64,000 bases of DNA, taken from the NCBI GenBank assembly GCA_963811635.1, contig CAWESB010000010.1:102407-166406 (forward strand), read 5' to 3'. Of the stretch, positions 9,005 through 19,101 are shown one piece after another (within the stretch, counting starts at the first letter, position 1; the number at the start of each line of letters is the position of its first letter). This DNA is from JAIBJN01 sp963811635. Its GTDB lineage: Bacteria > Actinomycetota > Thermoleophilia > Gaiellales > Gaiellaceae. The notes beneath the pieces are model-generated. The model searched no databases and was not told the DNA's origin. It saw nothing but the letters and a program-made list of their open reading frames with translations. The position numbers were made by a program, and so were the translations under genes.

Positions 9005-9700
9005 CTAGGCGCCGGTCTCGGCGACGACCGGGTTGCGAAGCGTGCCGATGTTCTCGACCTCGACCTCGACGACGTCGCCGGGCTTCATGGCGACCGGCGG
9101 GTCGCGGTGGACGCCGACGCCGGCGGGCGTGCCGGTGAGGATGACGTCGCCGGGCTCGAGCGTGAACACGTTCGAGGCGTGGGCGACGAGCTCCGGGACA
9201 CCGAAGATGAGCTCGCTCGTGCTGGAGTCCTGCAAGGCCTCGCCGTTGAGCCGCTGCACGATCCGCAGCCCGGCCCCGTCGCCGAGCGTCTCGACCGGGA
9301 CGACGACCGGCAGGAGCGGGCAGAAGGAGTCGAAGCTCTTGCTCCTGAGCCACTGGCCGTCCCGGCGCTGGAGATCGCGGGCGCTGACGTCGTTCGCGCA
9401 CGTGTAGCCGGCGATGACCGAGAGCGCCGCGTCGACTCCGATCCGCCGCGCGCGCTCGCCGATGACGACGACGAGCTCCGCCTCGGCGTCGACATGGGCG
9501 GTCTCGGGCGGGAGGACGATCGGGTCGTCCGGCCCCCGCAGCGCATTGGCGAACTTCCCGAAGAGGAGCGGCTCGCCCGGCGGCTCGGCGCCCTGCTCGA
9601 TCGCGTGGTCGCGGTAGTTGAGGCCGACGCAGAGGATCTTGCCCGGCTCGGATCGTCCGAAGTGCTGCTCCCACAGCTGGTTGAGGGCGTCGAGGCTCAT
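9005..9700 (-). CDS. fumarylacetoacetate hydrolase (FAH) family enzyme
   Basis: 231 residues, single FAH domain. KILCVGLNYRDHA, the acidic metal-binding set in HVDAEAELVVVIGERA (E-x-E-type), GYTCANDVSARDLQ and the GDVILTGTPAGVG motif all match the 5-carboxymethyl-2-hydroxymuconate isomerase/acylpyruvase branch. These enzymes cleave or decarboxylate 2,4-diketo acids with a divalent metal. No aromatic-degradation neighbours are present, so acylpyruvase or oxaloacetate decarboxylase activity is as likely as catechol catabolism. Confidence 0.88.
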   Translation of the reverse strand: MSLDALNQLWEQHFGRSEPGKILCVGLNYRDHAIEQGAEPPGEPLLFGKFANALRGPDDPIVLPPETAHVDAEAELVVVIGERARRIGVDAALSVIAGYTCANDVSARDLQRRDGQWLRSKSFDSFCPLLPVVVPVETLGDGAGLRIVQRLNGEALQDSSTSELIFGVPELVAHASNVFTLEPGDVILTGTPAGVGVHRDPPVAMKPGDVVEVEVENIGTLRNPVVAETGA

Positions 9701-9787
9701 ACGGGAGGGGCCATTCTGCCTGAAGAAGTTTCACTTCCCCGGGAAGGATTCGGGCGCCCGATCCGTCTACTGAGACAGGAGACGGAT

Positions 9788-10003
9788 ATGGCAGCCCTCG
9801 ACACCATCGCGCACGAGCTCACCGCCCTCGAGACCGAGGAGGAGCAGGTGCTGTCCTGGCGCCGGACCAGCCTTCTCGCCGCGGGCTACGACCAGCGGCT
9901 CAGCCTCAAGCTCGCGCTCCGCTCGGACGTCGACCTGCACCTGGCCGTGCAGCTCGGGCGCGACGGCTGCCCGCCGGACATCGCCGCGCGCATCCTGCTC
10001 TAG
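9788..10003 (+). CDS. small hypothetical protein (71 aa)
   Basis: Starts at ATG 9788 after ACAGGAGACGG, a good ribosome-binding site. It is a mostly helical, charged 71-residue protein without signal peptide or membrane segment; ALETEEEQVLSWRRTSLL and the C-terminal GCPPDIAARILL are its most distinctive parts, and may be a small helical or DNA-binding domain. I do not recognise a family. It is divergent from the FAH gene and converges on the cyclic-nucleotide-binding gene. Confidence 0.6.
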   Translation: MAALDTIAHELTALETEEEQVLSWRRTSLLAAGYDQRLSLKLALRSDVDLHLAVQLGRDGCPPDIAARILL

Positions 10004-10013
10004 TCGCGAGCGG

Positions 10014-10436
10014 CTAGTGGGACGGCTCGGTGTTGTCGGCTATGCGCTGGGCCATGCTCTCCATGATCGGCCACGCGATCTGCGGGTTCGCCTCGACGAA
10101 GGGGCGGAAGTCCCACGCTCCGAGCGCGTAGCAGCGGAGGTCGGTCTCGGCCGTCACCGTCGCGCTCCGCGGCTGGTCGTAGAAGAGGCCCATCTCGCCG
10201 AAGTGGTCGCCGGGCCCGAGCAAGGCCTTCGTCTCCCCGCCGACGATCACCGCGGCGCTGCCTTCGGCGATGACGAAGAAGGCGAGCACCCGCGGGCCCC
10301 GCTCCCCCTCACGCGTGACGACGGTGGCCTGCGGGAAGGTGTGCTCGCGGAACTGGCCGGCAAGGCGCTCGAGCTCCTCGGGCGCGAGGCCCGCGAGCAA
10401 CGGCACATGCCTGAGGGCCTCGACCTCGACCGCCAC
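10014..10436 (-). CDS. stand-alone cyclic-nucleotide-binding (cNMP) domain protein
   Basis: 140 residues from GTG 10436; the whole chain is one Crp-type beta-roll: LLAGLAPEELERLAGQF, then GDHFGEMGLFYDQPRSATV, the phosphate-binding cassette with GEMGL and PRSATV. No DNA-binding helix-turn-helix follows, so it is not a classical transcription factor; it probably binds cAMP or cGMP and acts through a partner. Divergent from the 3-hydroxyacyl-CoA dehydrogenase gene with 45 bases between starts. Confidence 0.85.
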   Translation of the reverse strand: MAVEVEALRHVPLLAGLAPEELERLAGQFREHTFPQATVVTREGERGPRVLAFFVIAEGSAAVIVGGETKALLGPGDHFGEMGLFYDQPRSATVTAETDLRCYALGAWDFRPFVEANPQIAWPIMESMAQRIADNTEPSH

Positions 10437-10481
10437 GGGCCGGGATGATAACGGCGCGGCGCCGGATGTACGCTGGCGCCG

Positions 10482-11375
10482 GTGCAGCTTCCGGATCAGG
10501 TCGCGGTCGTCGGCGCCGGCACCATGGGCGCCGGGATCGCGCGGATCTTCGCTGATGCCGGCGCAGCGGTGCGTCTGTGCGCGCGCCGGGAGTCGAGCCT
10601 GGATGCCGCGCGCCCCCGCCTCGGCGACGCCGTGGACCGCGTGCTGCTGACGACGGACGCCGACGAGGCGCTCGTGGGCGCGGGCCTGGTCGTCGAGACG
10701 ATCAGCGAGGCGGCGGAGCCCAAGCGCGCCGTGCTGGCGCGGGCCGAGGAGCTCGCCTCCGCCGACGCGATCCTGACGACCAACACCTCGTCGCTGCCGC
10801 TCGCCGCGCTCGCAGGGGCACTCGAGCGGCCGGGGCGGTTCGCCGGCCTCCACTTCCTCAACCCGCCGGAGCTCGTCGACCTCGTCGAGGTCGTCGGCGG
10901 CGAGGAGACCTCGCCCGAGACCCTCGAGCTCCTCCGTGGCTGGATGGAGCAGCTGGGGAAGGCGCCCGTCGTCGTCCGCCGGGACGTGCCCGGTTTCGTG
11001 GTCAACCGCCTCCAGTACGCGCTCCTCCGCGAGGCCTACGCTCTCGTCGACGCGGGAGTGTGCTCGTTCGCGGACGTCGACCGCGCCGTGACGCACGGCC
11101 TCGGTGCCCGCTGGGCCGCGATCGGTCCGTTCGAGACGATGGACCTCGCCGGGCTCGACGTGCACGCGGCGGTGGCCGAGAACCTCTGGCCGGAGCTCTC
11201 GCGCGAGGCCGAGCCGTCGCCGACGATCGCCCGCGCCGTCGAGTCCGGCGCGCTCGGGGTGAAGAGCGGCAGGGGGCTGCGCGGGAACTACGGCCCCGAG
11301 GACGCTGCGGCGCTCGCCGCGCGCCGTGAGCGCGTTCTCCGGGGCCTCAGCAGCCTCCGCGAGCTCGAGGGCTAG
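10482..11375 (+). CDS. 3-hydroxyacyl-CoA dehydrogenase family protein
   Basis: 297 residues from GTG 10482. N-terminal Rossmann fold with VAVVGAGTMGAGIARIFA (NAD-binding GxGxxG), then NTSSLPLAAL, and FLNPPELVDLVEVV, where the family usually has HFFNPxxxMxLVE with the catalytic His (here GLHFLNPP), then the helical C-terminal domain with PGFVVNRLQ. NAD-dependent oxidation of a 3-hydroxyacyl-CoA is expected. The short single-domain form could also act on 3-hydroxybutyryl-CoA or a related hydroxy acid. Confidence 0.88.
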   Translation: MQLPDQVAVVGAGTMGAGIARIFADAGAAVRLCARRESSLDAARPRLGDAVDRVLLTTDADEALVGAGLVVETISEAAEPKRAVLARAEELASADAILTTNTSSLPLAALAGALERPGRFAGLHFLNPPELVDLVEVVGGEETSPETLELLRGWMEQLGKAPVVVRRDVPGFVVNRLQYALLREAYALVDAGVCSFADVDRAVTHGLGARWAAIGPFETMDLAGLDVHAAVAENLWPELSREAEPSPTIARAVESGALGVKSGRGLRGNYGPEDAAALAARRERVLRGLSSLRELEG

Positions 11376-11377
11376 AG

Positions 11378-12994
<1,617 letters not shown>

Positions 12995-13063
12995 GCGCGG
13001 ATCGTATCCCGGAGGCGGAGATGCCCCCGTCAGGCGGCGTGGAAGAGCGTGCCGCCCCGTGCG

Positions 13064-13249
13064 CTAGGGCTTCGGCCGGCGGCCGACGACGAAGTAGAGG
13101 ATCGTCCCGACCACCGGGAGGATGATCACGATCAGGAGCCAGGCCACGAGCTGCACGCGGCTCAGGCGCTCCCGCCGACGAATCATGTCGACGATCGCGA
13201 ACAGCCAGGCCACGATCACGACCGCACCGACCCACCAGAGCCAGCCCAT
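13064..13249 (-). CDS. small membrane protein with PLDc_N-type domain
   Basis: 61 residues with two hydrophobic helices separated by a basic loop (DMIRRRERLSRVQ) and ending VVGTILYFVVGRRPKP. This pattern (W..-helix, basic loop, WLL-helix, PxxGxxLYxxxGR) is the phospholipase D N-terminal membrane domain found alone in many Actinobacteria. Role unknown; likely a membrane-inserted accessory protein. No obvious operon partner. Confidence 0.75.
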   Translation of the reverse strand: MGWLWWVGAVVIVAWLFAIVDMIRRRERLSRVQLVAWLLIVIILPVVGTILYFVVGRRPKP

Positions 13250-13311
13250 TCAGGCAACCTGTCCGTCGCTCAACACGCGCAGACTCTACGGGACGGGCCC
13301 GGCACGTGGGG

Positions 13312-14823
13312 TCAGGAGAACAGCGGCCGCAGCGCCGCGTACAGCTCCCGGTGACGGCGGTACAGCGCGTCGTAGACCTCGCCGAACTCTGGGCGGGGCA
13401 GCAGCGGCTCGGAGCGGGGACCGGCCATCGCGCGGCTGGCCGAGTGCACGTCCGCGTGCAGCCCGGCGCCGACGGCCGCGAGCATCGCGGCGCCCCGGGC
13501 CGTGGTTTCGACGTCGTCCGGCCGAGTGACGGGCAGGCCGGTGACGTCCGCGCGGATCTGCCTCAGTAAATTGCCGCGCGCGCCGCCCGCGACGCAGACC
13601 AGCTCGACCGTCCGCTGGCCCGCGGCCTGGATCGCCTCGAGCACGTCGCGCAGCGCGAAGGCGTTGCCCTCGAGCAACGCCCGCGCGAGGTGAGCGCGGC
13701 CGTGGGCGGCGGTGAGCCCGAACCACCCTGCCCGCGCGGCTGCGTTCCATTCGGGTGCGGTCGCTCCGGCGAGGGCGGGCACCCACAGCACCCCTTCGGC
13801 CCCTACCGGAGCGTCCTCCGCCAGGGAGTTCAGGAGCTCGTACACGTCGGCGCCCGTCGCGGCCGCTCTGGCCGCCTCCACCGACCCCAGCTCGTCGCGG
13901 AACCAGCGGTAGGCCCCGCCCGACAGCCAGCCGGGATTCTCGAGCAGCCAGCCTCCGGGCACCGCATGCGGGTGGAGCTCGGTGATGCCCTCGGGGTCGA
14001 GGACCGGTCCCGGCACGACCGCGCAGACGGGCTCCGCCGTCCCCATCACGTCGCAGACCACGCCGGGCTCGACGACGCCGGCGCCCAGCGTCGCAGCCAT
14101 GTCGTCGCCGCATCCGAGCACCACCTGGGTCGACGGGTCGAGCCCGGCGGCGTCCCGGAGCCAGGGCGCCACCGGGCCCAGCACCGCGTGCGCCTCGCGG
14201 ACGGGAGCAAGCGACGCGACGTCGATGTCGAACGCATCGCATGCCTCCTGCGACCACTCGCCGCTCTCGACGTCCAGGAGCATGGTCGACGAGGCGTTGG
14301 ACGGGTCGACCGCCGGCTCGCCGGAGGCATGCCAGGCGACGAAGGAGCCGGGCAGGAGGAACCAGCGCGCGCCGTCGTGCTCATCGCGACGGTGCTCCCG
14401 CAGCCAGGCGATCTTCGCGGCCACGTGGCCCGGGTCGAGGTTGCAGCCGCTCAGCTCGCGTAACCGCGCGGGCTCGATCCGCTCCGCCGCCGCCGCGCAC
14501 TCCGCTCCCGCACGGCGGTCCATCCAGATCAGCGCGGGGCCCAGCGGCTCGCCCGCGGCGTCGGCAGCGACCAGGCCGTCCAGCTGCGATCCGAACGACA
14601 CAGCGCGGACTGCGTCCCCGTCTACGGCTCGGCGCACCTCGGCCAGCGCCTGCGCCACGGCCCCGAGCCACTCGCGGGCGTCCTGCTCGGCCCACCCCGG
14701 CTGGGGGTAAGAGAGCGTGTGCGGCACGTAGGCCGTCGCGACCCGCTCGCCGTCCGGAGCGATCGCCTGCGCGCAGGTGCCCTGCGAGCCGACGTCGACG
14801 CCGACCACGAGCTCCGCGGTCAC
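13312..14823 (-). CDS. FGGY-family carbohydrate kinase (xylulokinase-like)
   Basis: 503 residues from GTG 14823, fixed by the GTGA overlap with the GntR stop. VVGVDVGSQGTCAQAI is the ATP phosphate-1 loop, IWMDRRAG the sugar-contact box, GCGDDMAATLGAGV and VCVAGGARGNLLRQI the phosphate-2/adenosine region. The length and motifs fit xylulokinase/ribulokinase-like FGGY kinases. It is last in an operon dehydrogenase - GntR - kinase, so it probably phosphorylates the keto-sugar made by the dehydrogenase. Exact sugar not assignable. Confidence 0.88.
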   Translation of the reverse strand: MTAELVVGVDVGSQGTCAQAIAPDGERVATAYVPHTLSYPQPGWAEQDAREWLGAVAQALAEVRRAVDGDAVRAVSFGSQLDGLVAADAAGEPLGPALIWMDRRAGAECAAAAERIEPARLRELSGCNLDPGHVAAKIAWLREHRRDEHDGARWFLLPGSFVAWHASGEPAVDPSNASSTMLLDVESGEWSQEACDAFDIDVASLAPVREAHAVLGPVAPWLRDAAGLDPSTQVVLGCGDDMAATLGAGVVEPGVVCDVMGTAEPVCAVVPGPVLDPEGITELHPHAVPGGWLLENPGWLSGGAYRWFRDELGSVEAARAAATGADVYELLNSLAEDAPVGAEGVLWVPALAGATAPEWNAAARAGWFGLTAAHGRAHLARALLEGNAFALRDVLEAIQAAGQRTVELVCVAGGARGNLLRQIRADVTGLPVTRPDDVETTARGAAMLAAVGAGLHADVHSASRAMAGPRSEPLLPRPEFGEVYDALYRRHRELYAALRPLFS

Positions 14824-15569
14824 TCTGCAGCCTCCGAGTCGTCGCCCGGCCCGCGGCGGTACACCGTGAACTCGAAAGCGTCCGCCAGGTGGTGCTCCTG
14901 AGAGACGAGCACGACGGTGCCCTCGGCGGTGCTGTCCAGCTGGACGAGCGTCAGCAGCAGCTCCCCGGGGCTCACTCCCAGGCGCTCGGCGACCTCGCCG
15001 CTCGCAACGGCAGGCGTGATCGTCGCGACGCCGTGATGGACGGGCAGGCCGCGCTCGGCCAGCGCGGCGTAGATCGAGCCGCCCTCCAACGCGGCCATGG
15101 CCTCCAGTGAGAGCACGTCGGTCCGGCACCAGTCGGTCGAGTCGACCACCCGCCGGCCGGCCGCGGTCCGGACCCGGCGCAGAGCGCAAACCGCCGTCCC
15201 GGAATCGATGCCGAGCGCCGCAGCCACGCGCGGCGGGGCGGTCTCGGTCGCGCAGCTCTCGGCCGCGCTCCCCGGCTCCACCCCCATCGCGGCGATCATC
15301 GAGGAGACGGAGAAGTTGCGGCTGAGGTCGTTCCGCACCCCCGGTCGGTGGGAGACGTAGGTCCCCGACCCGTGGAGCCGCACGACGACGCCGTCCTCCT
15401 CGAGCAGCGTGATGCCTTCCCGAAGCGATGGCCGCGAGACGCCGAGGCTGCGCGCCAGCTCGGGCTCGCTCGGCAAACGGTCGCCGGGCTCCAGCCCCTG
15501 CGCGACGATCCGCTCACGGAGCGCCTTGGCGACCGAGTGGCTCAGCGCGCGGCGAGGAGGCGCCCTCAT
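14820..15569 (-). CDS. GntR-family regulator with UTRA ligand domain
   Basis: 249 residues. N-terminal winged helix (GDRLPSEPELARSLGVSRPSLREGI, cut short here) with the RLHGSGTYV wing, then a UTRA effector domain (about residues 95-240, ending YRRGPGDD). Encoded between the dehydrogenase (one base upstream) and the kinase (4-base overlap). It most likely represses this operon and the divergent TIM-barrel gene through the 17-bp palindrome at 16666-16682, with a sugar phosphate or acid as inducer; the ligand is inferred only from the UTRA family. Confidence 0.88.
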   Translation of the reverse strand: MRAPPRRALSHSVAKALRERIVAQGLEPGDRLPSEPELARSLGVSRPSLREGITLLEEDGVVVRLHGSGTYVSHRPGVRNDLSRNFSVSSMIAAMGVEPGSAAESCATETAPPRVAAALGIDSGTAVCALRRVRTAAGRRVVDSTDWCRTDVLSLEAMAALEGGSIYAALAERGLPVHHGVATITPAVASGEVAERLGVSPGELLLTLVQLDSTAEGTVVLVSQEHHLADAFEFTVYRRGPGDDSEAAE

Positions 15570-15570
15570 C

Positions 15571-16629
15571 TCAGGGGCGCACGACGACCTTGAGCACCTC
15601 GCCCGCGCGGATCCGCTCGAAGGCCTCCGGCGCGGCGTCGAGGTCGACGATGTCGGAGACGACGCTGCGAATGCCGCCGAGGTCGTCGGCCAGCATGTCG
15701 AGGGCGTGCACCTGGTCGCGGTGGCGCGAAGCGTACGAGCCGTGCACCTGCACCTCCTGGTAGTGGAGGATGTTCGACGGAAAGCGCATGTGCGTCGTGC
15801 CCTTCGGCAGGCCGCCGAAGAAGAGCACCCGGCCGCGCGGCGCCGCCATCTCCATCGCCTGCTCCTGGGCGATGTCGCTGGAGCAGGCGACGATGACGAC
15901 GTCGGCGCCGATCCCGTCGGTCGCCGCGCGCACGGCCTCGATGCCATCGGCGGACGACGTGTCGACGTAGCCCATCCGCTCGTCGCCGAGGATGCCGCGC
16001 GCGAGCTCGAGCCGCTGCGCCGCTGTCTCCAGCATGAGCACGCGGCCCGCGCCCTCGAGCCTGGCGATGAGGGCGTGGGCGGTGCCCACCGGCCCGGCGC
16101 CGATCACCGCGACCGTGTCGTCGAGCGAGACGGCGATGTCCTTGTGGCCGCAGATCGCGTCGGAGAGCGGATCGGCGAAGGTCGCGTGGACGTCGGAGAG
16201 GCCGTCCGGGATCCGGAAGAGGTTCTTGAGCGCGATCTGCGGAATCGCGACCGTCTCCGCGTAGGCGCCCTGGTGGTCGAAGCCCATCAGCTCACCGTTG
16301 ACGCAGAGGTGCTCGTTGCCCGAGCGGCAGAGACGGCAGCGCCCGCACCAGAGCGTCGAGATGCAATGGACGCGGTCGCCGACCGAGAGGCCCGACTGGG
16401 CCACTTCGTCCGCGGCTGCCGGGCCGACCTCGATCAGCTCCCCGCTGATCTCGTGGCCGAGGACCCAGGGCGCCGAGACGCGCCGGTCCCCGTTGTAGAA
16501 CGTCCGCACGTCGGTTCCGCAGATGCCGCAGGCGGTGACGCGGAGGAGGACGCCGGTCTCCGGACACGCCGGGTCGGCCACCTCTCCGATGGACATCTCG
16601 CCCGGGCCGTCCCAGATAGCTGCTCGCAC
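15571..16629 (-). CDS. zinc-dependent medium-chain alcohol/polyol dehydrogenase
   Basis: 352 residues from GTG 16629. GroES-like N-terminal domain with catalytic-zinc ligands Cys and GHE (TACGICGTD, VLGHEISG) and the structural-zinc Cys cluster CGRCRLCRSGNEHLC; Rossmann domain with VAVIGAGPVGTAHAL. This is the sorbitol/threonine/galactitol dehydrogenase branch. It heads the operon with GntR and an FGGY kinase, a common arrangement for oxidising a polyol to a ketose that is then phosphorylated. Its promoter must lie in the 62-base gap shared with the divergent TIM-barrel gene. Confidence 0.9.
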   Translation of the reverse strand: MRAAIWDGPGEMSIGEVADPACPETGVLLRVTACGICGTDVRTFYNGDRRVSAPWVLGHEISGELIEVGPAAADEVAQSGLSVGDRVHCISTLWCGRCRLCRSGNEHLCVNGELMGFDHQGAYAETVAIPQIALKNLFRIPDGLSDVHATFADPLSDAICGHKDIAVSLDDTVAVIGAGPVGTAHALIARLEGAGRVLMLETAAQRLELARGILGDERMGYVDTSSADGIEAVRAATDGIGADVVIVACSSDIAQEQAMEMAAPRGRVLFFGGLPKGTTHMRFPSNILHYQEVQVHGSYASRHRDQVHALDMLADDLGGIRSVVSDIVDLDAAPEAFERIRAGEVLKVVVRP

Positions 16630-16665
16630 GTCGCCTCGCTCGGTCGTTGGATCGATACGATACCG

Positions 16666-16682
16666 AAGTTGTCTGACAACTT
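16666..16682. promoter_or_regulatory. perfect 17-bp palindromic operator, probable GntR site
   Basis: AAGTTGTCTGACAACTT is a perfect inverted repeat with a single central base. It lies in the gap between the divergent dehydrogenase (start 16629) and TIM-barrel gene (start 16692), only 10 bases before the latter. The TTGTC-n-GACAA core is of the type bound by GntR-family dimers, and a GntR gene sits in the adjacent operon. Binding there would block both directions. Confidence 0.75.
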
Positions 16683-16691
16683 GGGGGCGCC

Positions 16692-17399
16692 GTGATCGAG
16701 TTCATCTTCATGCTCACCCGCGACGACGAGACGCTCGCGGATGCGCGCGACGTCTACGCGTCCATCGCGACGACCGGCGTGCGCCACGTCGGCTGCAAGG
16801 ACGTCGGCCTGCCGCGCGAGGAGCTCCAGGCCTTGCTGTCCGACATCAAGGCCAACGGCCACACCACGCATCTCGAGGTGGTCTCCGAGACCGAGGAGGC
16901 GACGCTCGCGTCCGCGCGCGCGGCTGCCGAGATCGGGCCCGACTACCTGATCGGCGGCACGCTGATCGAGCCCGTGCAGGAGATCGTCGCCGGCACCGGG
17001 ATCAAGTTCTTCCCCTACGTGGGCCGGATCGTCGGCCACCCCTGCCTTCTCCGCGGCTCGATCGCGGAGATCGCCGATGACGCCCGCAGGGCGGAGGCGC
17101 TCGGCGCGGACGGCATCAACCTGCTCGCGTACCGCTACGACGGCGACGTCGAGGCGCTTGTGGAGGCGGTCGTCGCGGCGACGACGCTGCCGGTGATCGC
17201 CGCCGGGTCGGTGGACTCGGCGGAGCGGATCCGCGCGCTCGACGAACGCGGCGTCTGGGCGTTCACGATCGGGACCGCGGCGCTCGACGGCGTCCTCGTC
17301 GCGGGCGAGCCTCTCGACCGACAGCTGCGCTACGCGCTCGCTGCCGCCGGAGGTGAAGGAGGGGGCGCCCGAGGCGCCCCCTCCCACGACCGTTCCTAG
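16692..17399 (+). CDS. TIM-barrel protein, HisA/aldolase-like, function unknown
   Basis: 235 residues from GTG 16692. Alternating strands and helices of a (beta/alpha)8 barrel with phosphate-binding-type loops late in the chain (PVIAAGSVDSAERI and FTIGTAALDG). GCKDVGLP and NLLAYRYDGD could be active-site loops with Lys and Asp. It resembles HisA/HisF or pyruvate-type aldolase barrels but I cannot place it in a named family. Divergent from the kinase operon and sharing its operator, so probably a step in the same sugar pathway, such as an aldolase or isomerase. Confidence 0.6.
   Translation: MIEFIFMLTRDDETLADARDVYASIATTGVRHVGCKDVGLPREELQALLSDIKANGHTTHLEVVSETEEATLASARAAAEIGPDYLIGGTLIEPVQEIVAGTGIKFFPYVGRIVGHPCLLRGSIAEIADDARRAEALGADGINLLAYRYDGDVEALVEAVVAATTLPVIAAGSVDSAERIRALDERGVWAFTIGTAALDGVLVAGEPLDRQLRYALAAAGGEGGGARGAPSHDRS
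17358..17384. terminator. 12-bp perfect hairpin at the end of convergent genes
   Basis: GGAGGGGGCGCC and GGCGCCCCCTCC flank a three-base loop CGA. The hairpin lies inside the last codons of the TIM-barrel gene, just before the shared CTAG (17396-17399) that stops both it and the converging permease gene. There is no T run, but a 27-base GC-only stem between convergent genes is a likely two-way terminator in such a GC-rich genome. Confidence 0.6.
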
Positions 17400-19000
17400 A
17401 CCTGTCCTTCGTTGATGAACCGACCCGCTGTCTCGTACTTGGCCGGGTTGGTCGAGCGGAGGACGAGGGCGTAGACCAGGGCGGCCACCGGCACGAGCAC
17501 GCCGATGATCCCCAGCCAGGTGATGTCGATCTCGAAGCCGCGCCACGGTCCGATCTGGCCCAGCTCCTTCACGTACCACACGTCGCCGGCGGCGAGCGAG
17601 CTCAGGTACTTGTAACAGAGGTAGAGCACCATGATCTGGGCGAGGAAGCCGATCCAGGCTGCCACCGTGGTCTTCCAGAAACTTCGCTCGCTGGCCGGCT
17701 GACGCCGAAAGTAGGCCCAGACGGCCAGGGATGTCAAAGCCTGGACGAGGATGATCCAGATCACGCCCTGCACCGCGATCCAGTAGTAGACGTCGAGCCC
17801 GGTGTGGCCGGCGAACCTGAAGATGAGCACGATCGCGAGGGCGATTGCGGCCTGCGTGAGCACGGCCACATGCGGCGTCTTGTGCTTGGGGTGGGTCTTG
17901 CCCAATGCCCTAGGGAGGAGCCCCTCGCGCCCGAGCGAGTACGTGTAGCGAAGCCCGGCGTTGTTCAGGGCTGCGGCACACGCGAAGGCCCCCGTGATGA
18001 TGAAGACCGACATCAGCTGCCCCAGCCAGGTGCCGATGAGCTCGTTCGCCGGCACGACGTTGAAGTTGAGGTAGTCGACCGCGATCTCGCCCCCGAAGAC
18101 GGTCGTCGATCCAGCCGAGAGCGCGTCGAATGCCTGATTGGCAGGCCCGTACGAGCTGACCGACGCCCACGAGGCGAGGGTGTAGAGGACGCCGACGAAC
18201 ACACAGGACACGTAGACCGCGATCGGGATCGTCCGGTGCGGATTCTTCGACTCCTCGGCGTAGTTGGGTGCTGCCTCGAATCCCACCCACGACCAGAAGG
18301 CGATGAAGATGCCGAGGCCGAACGCGATTCCCTTGAACGCGTTCCACGGCAGGACCGGGGCGATCGAGACGCCGTCGTTGCCGCCCTGGATGAACACGCC
18401 GATCGTGAACGCGATGATGATGAACAGCTCGGTGATCAGGAAGACGCCGAGGATCTTGGCCGAGATGGGGATGTCGAAGTACCCCAGCGCCGAGATGCCG
18501 ATGATGCCGAGGATCGCGTACCAGATCCAGTTGATCGGATCCATGTCGAACGCGGACGCGACCTTCGCCTGCGCGAAGGCGGCGAAGCCGCCGATCAGCG
18601 ACGCGCCGAAGAGCGTGTACGCCGCGGCGAGCGAGAGGCCGGACACCATCCCCAGCGTCCGGCCGAGGCCGTGGCTCACGTAGGTGAACATGCCGCCCGC
18701 GGCCCGGATCTTTCGCGCCATCTGCACGTACGCCACCGAGAAGATCGTCAGGATGATCGTGGCGAAGAAGAAGGCCGCCGGCGCGTACTTCTCGTTCCCG
18801 GCGCCGACGACGAACGGGAAGTTGAACATGAACACCGCCAGCGGCGCCGAGCCGGTGACGCAGAGGAAGAGCACGAGGAGAAGGCCGATCGAGCCGGATC
18901 GCAGCTTCTCGACGCTCGCATCGTCGGCGATGTCGACCGAGGTGACGGTCCCCTCGTGAACCATGTGTGGTTGGACGGCCCCACTTTCAGAGCTAGGCAT
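17396..19000 (-). CDS. APC-superfamily amino acid/amine permease of the BMC operon
   Basis: 534 residues with about 12-13 hydrophobic segments. GLLLVLFLCVTGSAPLAVFM in helix 1 and FWSWVGFEAAPNYAEESKNPHRTIP are standard APC motifs (unwound helix 1 and the conserved E..P.R..P loop). A cytosolic N-terminus of about 35 residues precedes helix 1. As the last gene of the microcompartment operon it probably imports the amine substrate (aminoacetone, 1-amino-2-propanol or a precursor), as permeases do in mycobacterial RMM loci; that is inference from context. A 101-base gap with a hairpin separates it from the formamidase gene. Confidence 0.9.
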   Translation of the reverse strand: MPSSESGAVQPHMVHEGTVTSVDIADDASVEKLRSGSIGLLLVLFLCVTGSAPLAVFMFNFPFVVGAGNEKYAPAAFFFATIILTIFSVAYVQMARKIRAAGGMFTYVSHGLGRTLGMVSGLSLAAAYTLFGASLIGGFAAFAQAKVASAFDMDPINWIWYAILGIIGISALGYFDIPISAKILGVFLITELFIIIAFTIGVFIQGGNDGVSIAPVLPWNAFKGIAFGLGIFIAFWSWVGFEAAPNYAEESKNPHRTIPIAVYVSCVFVGVLYTLASWASVSSYGPANQAFDALSAGSTTVFGGEIAVDYLNFNVVPANELIGTWLGQLMSVFIITGAFACAAALNNAGLRYTYSLGREGLLPRALGKTHPKHKTPHVAVLTQAAIALAIVLIFRFAGHTGLDVYYWIAVQGVIWIILVQALTSLAVWAYFRRQPASERSFWKTTVAAWIGFLAQIMVLYLCYKYLSSLAAGDVWYVKELGQIGPWRGFEIDITWLGIIGVLVPVAALVYALVLRSTNPAKYETAGRFINEGQV

Positions 19001-19018
19001 TGAACCTCCGGTTTCGCG

Positions 19019-19045
19019 GGCTGCCCGCTCCCGTGCGGGTCAGCC
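19019..19045 (-). terminator. intercistronic hairpin between formamidase and permease genes
   Basis: GGCTG-CCCGC and GCGGG-T-CAGCC pair with one bulged base around a six-base loop, within the only sizeable gap (101 bases) in this operon. No T run follows, so it may be a partial terminator or RNA-stability element that lowers or uncouples permease expression rather than a full stop. Confidence 0.4.
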
Positions 19046-19101
19046 GGTGAAGAATCGGAAGATCCTGCCCTATTCGCGGCGAGAAGTCGAGACCCCGGGC
19101 C

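Noticed and set aside
9463..9700. FAH gene as a homoprotocatechuate pathway member
   Set aside because: No other aromatic-degradation gene is nearby; kept as a family-level call only.
14823..15189. Upstream extension of the FGGY kinase
   Set aside because: The extension overlaps the GntR gene out of frame; the GTG at 14823 coupled to the GntR stop is clearly the start.
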